From Limobrevibacterium gyesilva (GTDB lineage Bacteria > Pseudomonadota > Alphaproteobacteria > Acetobacterales > Acetobacteraceae): a stretch of 64,000 nt of DNA. The position numbers were made by a program, and so were the translations under genes. Positions 38,331-46,521 of the stretch are shown here, one piece after another. The notes beneath the pieces were generated by a model. It was not told the origin of the DNA, did not search any database, and worked only from the letters and a program-made list of their open reading frames with translations. The first letter of the stretch is position 1, and each line of letters starts with the position of its first letter. The stretch spans positions 49,549-113,548 of the forward strand of contig NZ_JAPDNT010000011.1 of assembly GCF_025989185.1 (NCBI RefSeq), in the 5' to 3' direction.

Positions 38331-40109
38331 CTATCGCTTCTTGGCCGGCTTCGGCGCCGTCCGCGCCGAGGGCTTGGGATGCTTCGCCGCCTCCGCACGC
38401 TTCGGCTTTGCGGCAGGCTTCGGTGACGCCGCCGCGCGCATCTGCGTGATCGTGGAGCGGCTGGTGATCTGGTCGGGGTTCATGCGCAGCTCGATCACCG
38501 CGGGCTTGCCGCTTTCCACCGCGCGGCGGAAGGCGGGCGCGAACTCGGCCGTCTCGCTCACCACCTCGCCATGGCCGCCGAACGCCTCGATGAACTTCGC
38601 GAAATCGGGGTTGGTGAGCGCGGTGCCGGAGACGCGGCCGGGATAGCTGCGTTCCTGGTACATGCGGATGGTGCCGTACATCTGGTTGTTGAACACCAGC
38701 ACGATCGGTGCCACGCCGTGATGGAAAGCGGTGGCGATCTCCTGGCCCGTCATCAGGAAGCCGCCATCGCCCACGAAGCACACCACCTGGCGGTCGGGAT
38801 GCGCGATCTTGGCGCCGACCGCGGCTGGCACGGCGTAGCCCATGGCGCCATTGGTGGGGCCGATGAAGCGCTGGCCGTCCTTGAAGTTCATGAAGCGCGG
38901 CGGCCAGGTGGCGAAGTTTCCGGCGTCGCAGGTCATGATGGCGTCGTCTTCCAGCAGCTCCTGCAACGCGTGCATCGCCTGCGCGAGATTCAGCGTGCCC
39001 TCGTATTGCGGCGCGGCGCAGCCCTGCAGGCGCAGCGCGCGCAGCTCGCGCGTCCAGTCACGCCACGCCACCCGCTTCGGCGCGGGCAGCTTCGCCGCCG
39101 CGTCGGCAAATGCGTTCACGTCCGACACGATGCCGAGTGCGGGGCGGAACACGCGGCCGATCTCGCCGGGTTCGGGGTACACATGCACGATCGGCACGCC
39201 GCCGGCCGGCTCGAACAGGGTGTAGCCCTGCGTCACCGGCTCGCCCAGCCGGGTGCCGATGGCCAGGATCAGGTCGGCCTCCCTGGCCTTCGCCACCAGC
39301 GCGGGATCGGAGCCAACGCCGAGGTCGCCGGCGAAATTGTCCAGCGTGCCGTCATACAACGCCTGGCGACGGAAGCCGACCGTCACCGGCACCTCATGCG
39401 CCACCAGGAAGTCGCGGATCGCCGCCCGTCCCGCCTCGCTCCAGCGCGAGCCGCCGAGGATGGCCAGCGGCTTGCTGGACTTCGCCAGCAGCGCCTGCAT
39501 CTTCGCGATCGCCGCCGGATCGGGATTCGCCGGCGCGACGTCGGCGCGGCCGATATCCGGCACCTCGACCAGCTTCTTCTGCATCTCCTCGGACAGTGCG
39601 ATCACCACCGGCCCGGGGCGGCCGGACATGGCCACGTCGACGGCGTGGGCGACGATCTCGGGGATGCGCGCGGCGTCGTCGATCTGCGTCACCCATTTCG
39701 CCAGCGGCTGGAACATCCGGCGGTAGTCAACTTCCTGGAAGCTCTCGCGGTCGGTTTCCTCGAACGGGATCTGGCCGACGAACAGCAGCAGCGGCGTGGA
39801 ATCCTGGAAGGCGATGTGCACGCCGATGGCGCCGTGGCAGGCGCCGGGGCCGCGGGTGACGAAGGCCGCGGCCGGGCGGCCGTTCAGCTTGCCGTAGGCC
39901 TCGGCCATGTTCACCGCCCCCGCCTCAAATCGGCAGGTCACCAGCTTCAGCTTCTGGCGGACGGCATACAGCCCGTCCAGCACGTCCAGGTAGCTTTCGC
40001 CGGGCACCGCGAACACGTGGTCCACGCCCTGCGCCACCAGCGCATCCGCCAGCACGCGTCCGCCGGTGCGTGCGGCCGGTTTCACGCTTCGCGCCTTCGC
40101 GAGTTCCAT
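38331..40109 (-). CDS. ThDP-dependent enzyme, acetolactate synthase-like
   Basis: A 592-residue thiamine-diphosphate enzyme. The N-terminal domain has VFAVPGESYLDVLDGLY and the catalytic Glu in CRFEAGAVNMAEAYGK. The C-terminal domain has the ThDP/Mg motif VGDGGFLMTGQE through FNNQMYGTI. It is similar to acetolactate synthase large subunits but has no small subunit gene beside it, so it may be another decarboxylase or ligase. The last about 30 residues form an unusual Lys/Pro/Ala-rich basic tail. ATG at 40109 starts MELAKARSV. Confidence 0.85.
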   Translation of the reverse strand: MELAKARSVKPAARTGGRVLADALVAQGVDHVFAVPGESYLDVLDGLYAVRQKLKLVTCRFEAGAVNMAEAYGKLNGRPAAAFVTRGPGACHGAIGVHIAFQDSTPLLLFVGQIPFEETDRESFQEVDYRRMFQPLAKWVTQIDDAARIPEIVAHAVDVAMSGRPGPVVIALSEEMQKKLVEVPDIGRADVAPANPDPAAIAKMQALLAKSSKPLAILGGSRWSEAGRAAIRDFLVAHEVPVTVGFRRQALYDGTLDNFAGDLGVGSDPALVAKAREADLILAIGTRLGEPVTQGYTLFEPAGGVPIVHVYPEPGEIGRVFRPALGIVSDVNAFADAAAKLPAPKRVAWRDWTRELRALRLQGCAAPQYEGTLNLAQAMHALQELLEDDAIMTCDAGNFATWPPRFMNFKDGQRFIGPTNGAMGYAVPAAVGAKIAHPDRQVVCFVGDGGFLMTGQEIATAFHHGVAPIVLVFNNQMYGTIRMYQERSYPGRVSGTALTNPDFAKFIEAFGGHGEVVSETAEFAPAFRRAVESGKPAVIELRMNPDQITSRSTITQMRAAASPKPAAKPKRAEAAKHPKPSARTAPKPAKKR

Positions 40110-40191
40110 GGGTCGAGTCTCCTGCGATGACCTTTGCCGCAAGATAGTGCGTGTGTTGGCGTCGCGTCGACCACCCGCGCCGCGCGCAGGT

Positions 40192-41625
40192 TCAGGCCGG
40201 CAATTCCGGCACGCGCGCGTGCCAGGCGGTGATGGACTGGTAGGCCATGCCGAGGCGCAGGATCTCCGCCTCGGCGAAGGGCGCGCCCACAAGCTGGAAG
40301 CCCACGGGCATACCGGCGGAATCGGGGCCGCAGGGCAGCGACAGCGACGGCAGGCCGAGAAAGTTGAACGGCCGGGTCAGCCGCACGAGCGGGCCGTGGA
40401 TGCGGCCCACGTCCTCGGCCGTCTCGGTGCGGCTTTCGGCGCGGGTCGGCACCGGCACCGCCACCGTCGGCGCGAACAGCGCGTTGCAGCGAGAGAACAC
40501 CGAGGCGCGCACCTTTTCGAGCAGCAGCCCGCGCATGCGCAGCGCGTGCAGGTACAGCACCGCCGGAGTCGCCAGCCCGGCCTGCATGCGGGTGAACAAG
40601 TCGGGTGCGTAGCCGCTGGGTTGGGCGCGCATCTGCTGCAGATGGATCGACGCCGCCTCGGTGGTGGAGATGACGCCGCCGAGATCGAAGATCGCGGCGA
40701 GTTCGGGGATCGCCACCTCGCGCAGCTCCACGCCCAGGTCGCCCAGCACCGCCAGCGCGGTGTCGAGCGCCGGGCGCAGCGACGGGTCGGCGGCTTGCAG
40801 CATCGACGCCTCGACGCCGATGACCGTGCCGGCCAGCGTGTCCGCGAGCCTGCCCGCCCGCCCGTCCGCGACGGCCGGCATGGCAAAGCCGGGCGCTTCC
40901 GCCGTGCTGGCGTCCTGCGGGTCGGGCCCGGCGATGGCGGCGAGGATCAGGGCGCAATCCTGCGCCGTGCGCGCCAGCGGCCCCACCGCGTCCAGCGTCC
41001 AGGCCCGCGGCATGGCGCCGTGGCGGCTGACCGCGCCATAGGTGGGCTTCAGCCCGGTCACGCCGCACATCGACGCGGGCAGCCGGATGGAACCGCCGGT
41101 GTCCGATCCAAGGGAGCCGAACGCCAGCCGCGCCGCCACCGCCGCCCCGGAGCCGGAGGACGACCCGCCGGTGACGCGGTCGGGGTTCCAGGGATTGCGG
41201 GCGTCGCCGAACCAGATGTTGTGGCCGGTGGCCCCGCCCGCCCATTCCGCCATGTTCAGCGTGCCCAGGTCGATGGCGCCCGCGGCATCCAGCCGGCGCA
41301 GCACGGTGGCCGTGCCCGTGGCATGCCACTCCCGCCGCAGCGTGCTGCCGCAGGTGCTGACCCGGCCTTCGCGATAGTACATGTCCTTATGCGCCAGCGG
41401 GATGCCATGCAGCGGCGAGCATGGGCCGCCGGCGGCGATGGCGCGATCCGCCGCGTCGGCCGCGGCACGGGCGGCGTCGGCGCGCAGATCGATGAAAGCG
41501 TTGATGCGGGGCTGCCACTGCGCGATGCGGGCGAGACAGGCCTCCACCAGTTCGCGGCTCGACACCTGCCGCGCGGCGATGGCTGCGGACGCTTCCGCCA
41601 GCGTCCACAGCGCAAGGTCGTTCAC
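40192..41625 (-). CDS. Amidase signature enzyme, AtzE/GatA-like
   Basis: A 477-residue amidase with the Ser-cisSer-Lys triad: Lys in PLAHKDMYY, and the Ser residues in TGGSSSGSGAAVAA and GSDTGGSIRLPAS. It resembles AtzE-type amidases that need a small GatC-like partner. Exactly such a gene (AtzG-like) precedes it with a GTGA overlap. The GTG start at 41623-41625 follows from this overlap. Substrate unknown; AtzE hydrolyses 1-carboxybiuret in the cyanurate pathway, but no other pathway genes lie here. Confidence 0.9.
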   Translation of the reverse strand: MNDLALWTLAEASAAIAARQVSSRELVEACLARIAQWQPRINAFIDLRADAARAAADAADRAIAAGGPCSPLHGIPLAHKDMYYREGRVSTCGSTLRREWHATGTATVLRRLDAAGAIDLGTLNMAEWAGGATGHNIWFGDARNPWNPDRVTGGSSSGSGAAVAARLAFGSLGSDTGGSIRLPASMCGVTGLKPTYGAVSRHGAMPRAWTLDAVGPLARTAQDCALILAAIAGPDPQDASTAEAPGFAMPAVADGRAGRLADTLAGTVIGVEASMLQAADPSLRPALDTALAVLGDLGVELREVAIPELAAIFDLGGVISTTEAASIHLQQMRAQPSGYAPDLFTRMQAGLATPAVLYLHALRMRGLLLEKVRASVFSRCNALFAPTVAVPVPTRAESRTETAEDVGRIHGPLVRLTRPFNFLGLPSLSLPCGPDSAGMPVGFQLVGAPFAEAEILRLGMAYQSITAWHARVPELPA

Positions 41626-41873
41626 CGCTGCGCCTTGCGGAAGTCGGCGGGCTCGTCCTCGAAACCCGGCTGCACCGGGGAGGCCAGGACGCGCTCCGCG
41701 AGCTTCACGAGATCGGCCGCGATCGCGCCGGCACGGTCCATTGGCAGCGACATGCCGAGCAGCGCCGCGCTGCCTGCGACATCCACATCCTTGCCGCGCG
41801 AAGGACGGATGGGCCCGCCGCAATCGTCAGGGTCGTTCTCGTCTTGCCGCGAGGGCGTGGGCGTGCCGTTCAT
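41622..41873 (-). CDS. AtzG/DUF4089-like small amidase partner
   Basis: An 83-residue protein. The C-terminal half (GMSLPMDRAG, DLVKLAERVLASP, ending EPADFRKAQR) matches the AtzG/DUF4089 pattern of a helix-helix protein that binds an AtzE-type amidase like GatC binds GatA. The first 35 residues are polar and less typical, and no clear ribosome site precedes the ATG at 41873, so the start could lie further in. The GTGA overlap with the amidase supports one functional unit. Confidence 0.7.
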   Translation of the reverse strand: MNGTPTPSRQDENDPDDCGGPIRPSRGKDVDVAGSAALLGMSLPMDRAGAIAADLVKLAERVLASPVQPGFEDEPADFRKAQR

Positions 41874-41913
41874 GGGCTGGGGTCCAGGCCGTGATGGACC
41901 CCGATCATGCCGT

Positions 41914-41944
41914 GCCGCCGCCGGAACACAATCCCGGCGGCGGC
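41914..41944 (-). terminator. GC-rich hairpin after the decarboxylase gene
   Basis: GCCGCCGCCGG and CCGGCGGCGGC form an 11-bp stem with a 9-base loop, just past the stop at 41951. A second 8-bp hairpin (GGGGTCCA/TGGACCCC) lies at about 41879-41902, right before the AtzG-like start. No T-run follows, so intrinsic termination is uncertain. Confidence 0.35.
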
Positions 41945-41950
41945 GGTGTG

Positions 41951-43183
41951 TCAGGCCGCCAGGGCGACCTCGTCGGCTTCGTAGCCCGGCGTGGCCAGCA
42001 GCGGCGCGTCGCGCACCTCGACGATGCGGGCGCGGTCGAAGCCGTTGAACGCCGTGCGCAGGCAGGCGCCATAGGCGCCGAGCTGGCCGATCTCGATCCA
42101 GTCGCCCTCGCGCATATCCGCGGGCAGCAGGAACGGCCCGCGCATGCGGTCGGCACTGTCGCAGGTCGGGCCGAACAGCTCGAAGCCGACCTTGTCCGCC
42201 ACCGCCGCGCCATCCGGCCGGATCAGCCGCACCGGGAAACGAAACCCCGGCGCGCCGGCATCGGACAGGCTGCCATAGACGCCGTCGTTCACGTACAGCG
42301 CGTCGCCGCGGCGGAGCTGCACCTGCACCACCACCGAGGTGCCGGCGGCCACCAGCGCGCGGCCCGGCTCAGCCCACAGGCGGGTGCCGACGGGCAGGCC
42401 GAGCGCGTCGAACGCCGCTCCGATCTCCGCAAGATACGCACCCAGCGACGGCGGCGTGATGTCCGGGTAGCTGACCGGGAAGCCGCCGCCGACATCGACC
42501 ACCTCCACCGGCACGCCGGCGAGGCGGATCGCAGCACCCACCCGTTGCAGCGCCTGGCGATAGGCCACCGGGTCCAGGCATTGCGAGCCGACATGGAACG
42601 ACACGCCGAGCCGTGCGGCATGCGGCCGCGCAGCGCGCAGCAGGGCCGCCGCTTCCTCCAGCGACGCGCCGAACTTGCCGGACAGGTCGTACATTGCCCC
42701 GCCGGCCGGCAGTGCCAAGCGGACGACCAGGCCGAGATCGGTGCCGCCGGTTTCCGCCAGGATCTTCGCCAGTTCGTCGGCGCTGTCGAGCACGAAGTCG
42801 CGCACGCCGTGGCACGCATAGGCATCGCGAATCGCCGGGCGCGCCTTCACCGGATGCATGAAATGGATGCCGGCATCGGGGAACATCTGCCGCACCAGCG
42901 CCACTTCGCCGGCCGACGCACAGTCGAAATGCCGCACCCCACCCTCCCACAACGCACGCAGCACGGCGGGCTCCGGGTTGCACTTCACCGCATACAGCAC
43001 GTCGCCGGGGAAGGCCGCGACGAAACGCGCCGCCGCCGCCGCGACGGTGGCCGGGCGCAGGCAATGCATGGGCTCGGCGGGCCGCTCGACGGCCACGAGC
43101 GCATCGACCGTCGGCAGCGCGGCGGCGACCTCGAGCGCTCGACGGAGGGGAGAAACGGCGGCACGTGAACGAAGCTGGCTCAT
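41951..43183 (-). CDS. Type III PLP decarboxylase, probable ornithine decarboxylase
   Basis: An alanine-racemase-fold PLP enzyme of 410 residues. The cofactor lysine is Lys67 in YAVKCNPEP. HVGSQCLDP, DVGGGFPVSYP, EPGRALVAAG, YVNDGVYGS and the dimer-site GPTCDSADRM follow in the order of ODC/lysine-ornithine decarboxylases. It would make putrescine (or cadaverine). GAGGA lies 7 bases before the ATG at 43183. An in-frame ATG at 43210 is an alternative start. The agmatinase-family gene upstream on the same strand supports a polyamine role. Confidence 0.88.
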   Translation of the reverse strand: MSQLRSRAAVSPLRRALEVAAALPTVDALVAVERPAEPMHCLRPATVAAAAARFVAAFPGDVLYAVKCNPEPAVLRALWEGGVRHFDCASAGEVALVRQMFPDAGIHFMHPVKARPAIRDAYACHGVRDFVLDSADELAKILAETGGTDLGLVVRLALPAGGAMYDLSGKFGASLEEAAALLRAARPHAARLGVSFHVGSQCLDPVAYRQALQRVGAAIRLAGVPVEVVDVGGGFPVSYPDITPPSLGAYLAEIGAAFDALGLPVGTRLWAEPGRALVAAGTSVVVQVQLRRGDALYVNDGVYGSLSDAGAPGFRFPVRLIRPDGAAVADKVGFELFGPTCDSADRMRGPFLLPADMREGDWIEIGQLGAYGACLRTAFNGFDRARIVEVRDAPLLATPGYEADEVALAA

Positions 43184-43589
43184 CGTGGGATCCTCGCGGG
43201 GTCTGGGCATGCGCACGGGCGCATCGGGGCGGACCTTGCACGCCTGCCGGATCGGCAGCGCGTGGGGGGCCTGGACATGACAAACGGGGCCGGGGCGCTG
43301 GCGCGCCGCGGGGCCGGTCTCAGTGCGTGCGAGGTCTGGACATCGCCGCTTCGCCAACATCAAACATATCCGTTCCCTTTGGGGGATACCGGCCCACGAC
43401 TGGCCGGCTCGACCGAAAAGGACGCGTTACGTCGTTGCTGTGCCCGCTTGCGGGCTCGCGGCACGTGCGATTGCGTCAGCGAAACCGGGCTGCGTATCCG
43501 TGCAATCCGGGCGGCGGGTTCTAGCGGCAATTACGGCCAGGAGTACTGCAAAGCACCCCGGCCTGATCCGCCGGCACGGCATGGCGGGT
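43184..43589 (-). promoter_or_regulatory. 406-base leader of the decarboxylase gene with three spaced repeats and small ORFs
   Basis: No ordinary gene is visible. On the minus strand, a motif close to ATGTCCAGRCCYCGC recurs at 43343, 43278 and 43210, about 65 and 68 bases apart. The first two copies match at 19 of 23 bases. The first is inside a 15-codon ORF (43367-43320). The second starts a 32-codon Arg-rich ORF whose stop overlaps the decarboxylase ATG. The third is in frame with the decarboxylase. A CCGGCC/GGCCGG hairpin lies near 43391-43409. A translational control leader is possible, which is inference. Confidence 0.4.
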
Positions 43590-44480
43590 TCACCTACCGA
43601 CCAGAGCGAGATACTCCCATGCCACGGTGGCCGCAGCCAGCGCGGTGATCTCGGCCACATCGTGGGCAGGCGCCACCTCTACCACATCCATGCCGACAAA
43701 ATCGAGCCCGCCCAGGCGGCGCAGAATCGCCTGCGCCTGCCAACTCGCCAACCCGCCGATCTCCGGCGTGCCGGTGCCGGGCGCGAACGCCGGGTCAAGC
43801 GCATCGATGTCGAAGCTCAGATAGGCGGGGCCGCCGCCGATGACGTCGCGGATGCGCGCGGCGGTGGCGGCGGCGCCGGCACCGTGCACCGCCTCGGCCT
43901 CCAGGATCGTAACGCCCTGCCCCACGGTCCAGTCCCACACCGCGCGCTGCACCGGCGAGCGGATGCCGACCTGGATCATCCGCCGCGGATCGACCAGGCC
44001 CTCGTTCAGCGCGTGGAAGAACACCGAGCCATGGCCGAGGGCCTGGCCGAAACTGTCCGGCCAGGTGTCCACATGCGCGTCGAAATGCACGAGCCCGACG
44101 GGCCGGCCCAGCCGCAGGGCAAGCGCGCGCAGCAGCGGCAGCGTGATGCCGTGCTCGCCGCCCAGCGCCAGCAGATGGCCCATCCCCGCCGCCTGCCGCT
44201 CGATCAGATCCAGGCTCGCGCGGATATCGCCGAGCGCGATGGCGAAATCGCCGATATCGGCGAGGTCGAGGGCAGCCGGTTCGATCCAGGCGCGCGGGTG
44301 GTCGCCGTCCACCAGCATGCGGCTGGCCGCACGGATCGCCTGCGGACCGGACCGCGCGCCGGCACGGTTGGTGGTGCCGACATCCAGCGGCACGCCGGCG
44401 ACCACGAAGCGGGCGTCGCGATGGCGCCGGCTCACACCGAGGAAGCTGGGCGGGATGGCGAAAGTGGGCGTGCCGGCCAT
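43590..44480 (-). CDS. Agmatinase / guanidino-acid ureohydrolase family protein
   Basis: A 296-residue binuclear manganese ureohydrolase. Metal motifs are GGEHG, HFDAHVDTW and SFDIDALDP, followed by APGTGTPE, the agmatinase-family order. Agmatinase makes putrescine and urea from agmatine; guanidino-acid hydrolases in this family look alike, so the substrate is not certain. ATG at 44480 starts MAGTPTFAIPP. It is upstream of the ODC-like gene, separated by its long leader. Confidence 0.88.
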   Translation of the reverse strand: MAGTPTFAIPPSFLGVSRRHRDARFVVAGVPLDVGTTNRAGARSGPQAIRAASRMLVDGDHPRAWIEPAALDLADIGDFAIALGDIRASLDLIERQAAGMGHLLALGGEHGITLPLLRALALRLGRPVGLVHFDAHVDTWPDSFGQALGHGSVFFHALNEGLVDPRRMIQVGIRSPVQRAVWDWTVGQGVTILEAEAVHGAGAAATAARIRDVIGGGPAYLSFDIDALDPAFAPGTGTPEIGGLASWQAQAILRRLGGLDFVGMDVVEVAPAHDVAEITALAAATVAWEYLALVGR

Positions 44481-44612
44481 GGGGGCTTCCCTGTGCTGCG
44501 CGAAGGCAGCCCGCGTACGCAGGCCCGGCCGGCGCGTCAACCGCGCATGGCTCGCTGTGCAGAAGCGGCCGCGCCGTGGCATCCTGCGCCCGACAGCCGA
44601 GAGGGACGTGCA

Positions 44613-44867
44613 ATGCGGGCGATATTCGTGATGATCAAGTGCGAGATGGGCCACTCCTACAAAGTGGCGCAGCTCGCCGCCGACACGATCGAGGAGTTGT
44701 CGGAGCTGCACTCCACCTCCGGCCAGTACGACCTGCTCGGCAAGTTCTACCTGGAGTCCGACCAGGACACCGGCCTGTTCGTCACCGAGAAGCTGCAGAC
44801 GATCCCGGGCGTGAAGGACACCTACACGCTGATCACCTTCAACGCCTTCGTCAGCTCGCGCGGCTGA
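44613..44867 (+). CDS. Stand-alone RAM domain (Lrp/AsnC effector domain) protein
   Basis: An 84-residue protein that is only the Lrp/AsnC ligand-binding (RAM) domain, without a helix-turn-helix. AIFVMIKCEMGHSYKVAQ at the start and SGQYDLLGKFYLESD in the middle match the alpha-beta sandwich. GAGAGGGA lies 7 bases before the ATG. Such stand-alone domains may form rings that bind amino acids or modulate Lrp proteins. Divergent from the agmatinase gene, convergent with the binding-protein gene. Confidence 0.85.
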   Translation: MRAIFVMIKCEMGHSYKVAQLAADTIEELSELHSTSGQYDLLGKFYLESDQDTGLFVTEKLQTIPGVKDTYTLITFNAFVSSRG

Positions 44868-44899
44868 GCCGGGCAATCAGGGCGTGATGCCCGCGGCGC

Positions 44900-46477
44900 T
44901 CAGGCCCGCCGCACGTCGTAGAATTGCGGGAAGCCGATGCGCATGCCCGTGAACGCCTTGTTCCAGGCGCCGGGCTGATAGTACACGCCCAGCGGAATGA
45001 ACGGCACGTCCTGCCAGACCTGAAGCTGGATCCGCTCGCAGACCTGCTTCTGCGCCGCCAGGTCGGGCGCGGCGAACCAGGCGTTGCGCAGCTCTTCCAG
45101 CTTCGGCATGTCGGGCCAACCGAACCAGGCATCCTTGCCGTTGCCACGGATGCCCAGCTGCCCGGCCGGATCGAAATTGTTGGTGCCGTTCAGGTAGGTG
45201 AAGAACACGTTCCACCCGCCCTTGTCCGGCGGCTGCCGGCTGGCGCGGCGCTGCACCACCGTGCCCCAGTCGATGGCCTGGAAATCGACGTTCATGCCCA
45301 CGCGCTTCAGCACGTCGGCCGCCACCAGCGCCAGCGCGTTGGTGCCGGGATAGTCCGAGGCGCCCAGCAGCACCACCGGCTCGCCCTTGTAGCCGGCGGC
45401 GATCAGGTCGCGCCTGACCTTGTCGAGGTCGCGCTTCCCGCTCAGCACCTCGATTCCGGCCTCATTGGCCATCGGCGTGCCCGGGCTGAACACGCCCACG
45501 CGGTCCTTCCACAGCTCCGGGTCCGGCCCCGCGACCGCGGTCATGAAATCCGCCTGGTCGATCGCCCCCAGCAGCGCCCTGCGGATGGCCGGGTTGTCGA
45601 AGGGCGGATAGAGGAAGTTGAAGCGCATCACGCCGATGCCGCCGGCGGGATCGACGTTCTGGATGACGATCCTGCCGCCCCGGCGCAGCATATCCAGCAG
45701 ATCGGGCGTGGGCGTCTGCCACCAGTCCACCTCGCCGTTGCGCAGCGCGCTCGCGGCGGTGGAGGAGTCGGGGATCGTGATCCACTCGATGCGGTCGAAA
45801 TGCACCCGCTTCGGCCCCGCGGTGAAGGTGGCGGGCCCGTCGGCGCGGGGCACGTAGCCGTCGAACCGCTCATAGACCACGCGCGAGCCGGGCACGCGCT
45901 CGTCCGCCTTGAAGCGGAACGGGCCGCTGCCGACCATCTCCGTCACGTGCTTGTTCGGATCGGTCTTCGCCAGCCGCTCCGGCATGATGCAGGGCATCGG
46001 CGTGCCGGTCTTGCCCAGCGCGTTCGGCAGCAGCGGGAACGGGCGCTTCAGGCGGAACCGGAACGCCTTGTCATCGACCGCCGACAGCTCGTCGGTCGCG
46101 TCCATCAGCGCCTGCCCGAACGCGTCGCGGGCGGCGAAGCGGCGGATGCTCGCCACCGCATCCACCGCGCGCACCGGCTCGCCGTCGTGGAATTTCAGCC
46201 CGTCGCGCAGCGTGATCGTCCACTGCCTGCCGTCGTTCTCGATGACATGCCCGGCCACCATCTGCGGCCGCATGACGTAGTCCGCATCCTGGCCATACAG
46301 CGTGTCGAACACGAGGTAGCCGTGGTTGCGCGCATTCGTTGCCGTGGTCCAGACCGGGTCCAGCACCGGCAGGTCGCCCTCGGGGATGAATTTCAGCACG
46401 TTCGCCCCCGCGCCCCGGGCGAGGCTAGGCGCCGCCAGGACGGCAGCGGTGGCCTGGAGGAACGTGCGTCGTTTCAT
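44900..46477 (-). CDS. ABC transporter peptide-type substrate-binding protein (family 5)
   Basis: A 525-residue extracytoplasmic solute-binding protein of the DppA/OppA family. The N-terminus MKRRTFLQATAAVLAAP has a twin-arginine type signal ending near ARG. LKFIPEGDLPVLDPVWTT and TLRDGLKFHDGEPV with PFDNPAIRRAL are typical. No permease or ATPase genes lie next to it, so it is an orphan here. It is the last gene of the minus-strand set SDR-GGT-amidase-SBP, 44 bases after the amidase. Confidence 0.9.
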   Translation of the reverse strand: MKRRTFLQATAAVLAAPSLARGAGANVLKFIPEGDLPVLDPVWTTATNARNHGYLVFDTLYGQDADYVMRPQMVAGHVIENDGRQWTITLRDGLKFHDGEPVRAVDAVASIRRFAARDAFGQALMDATDELSAVDDKAFRFRLKRPFPLLPNALGKTGTPMPCIMPERLAKTDPNKHVTEMVGSGPFRFKADERVPGSRVVYERFDGYVPRADGPATFTAGPKRVHFDRIEWITIPDSSTAASALRNGEVDWWQTPTPDLLDMLRRGGRIVIQNVDPAGGIGVMRFNFLYPPFDNPAIRRALLGAIDQADFMTAVAGPDPELWKDRVGVFSPGTPMANEAGIEVLSGKRDLDKVRRDLIAAGYKGEPVVLLGASDYPGTNALALVAADVLKRVGMNVDFQAIDWGTVVQRRASRQPPDKGGWNVFFTYLNGTNNFDPAGQLGIRGNGKDAWFGWPDMPKLEELRNAWFAAPDLAAQKQVCERIQLQVWQDVPFIPLGVYYQPGAWNKAFTGMRIGFPQFYDVRRA

Positions 46478-46521
46478 GCCGGGGCGTCCTGTGCGAGAGG
46501 AGACGCCCCAGCATAGGCGAT

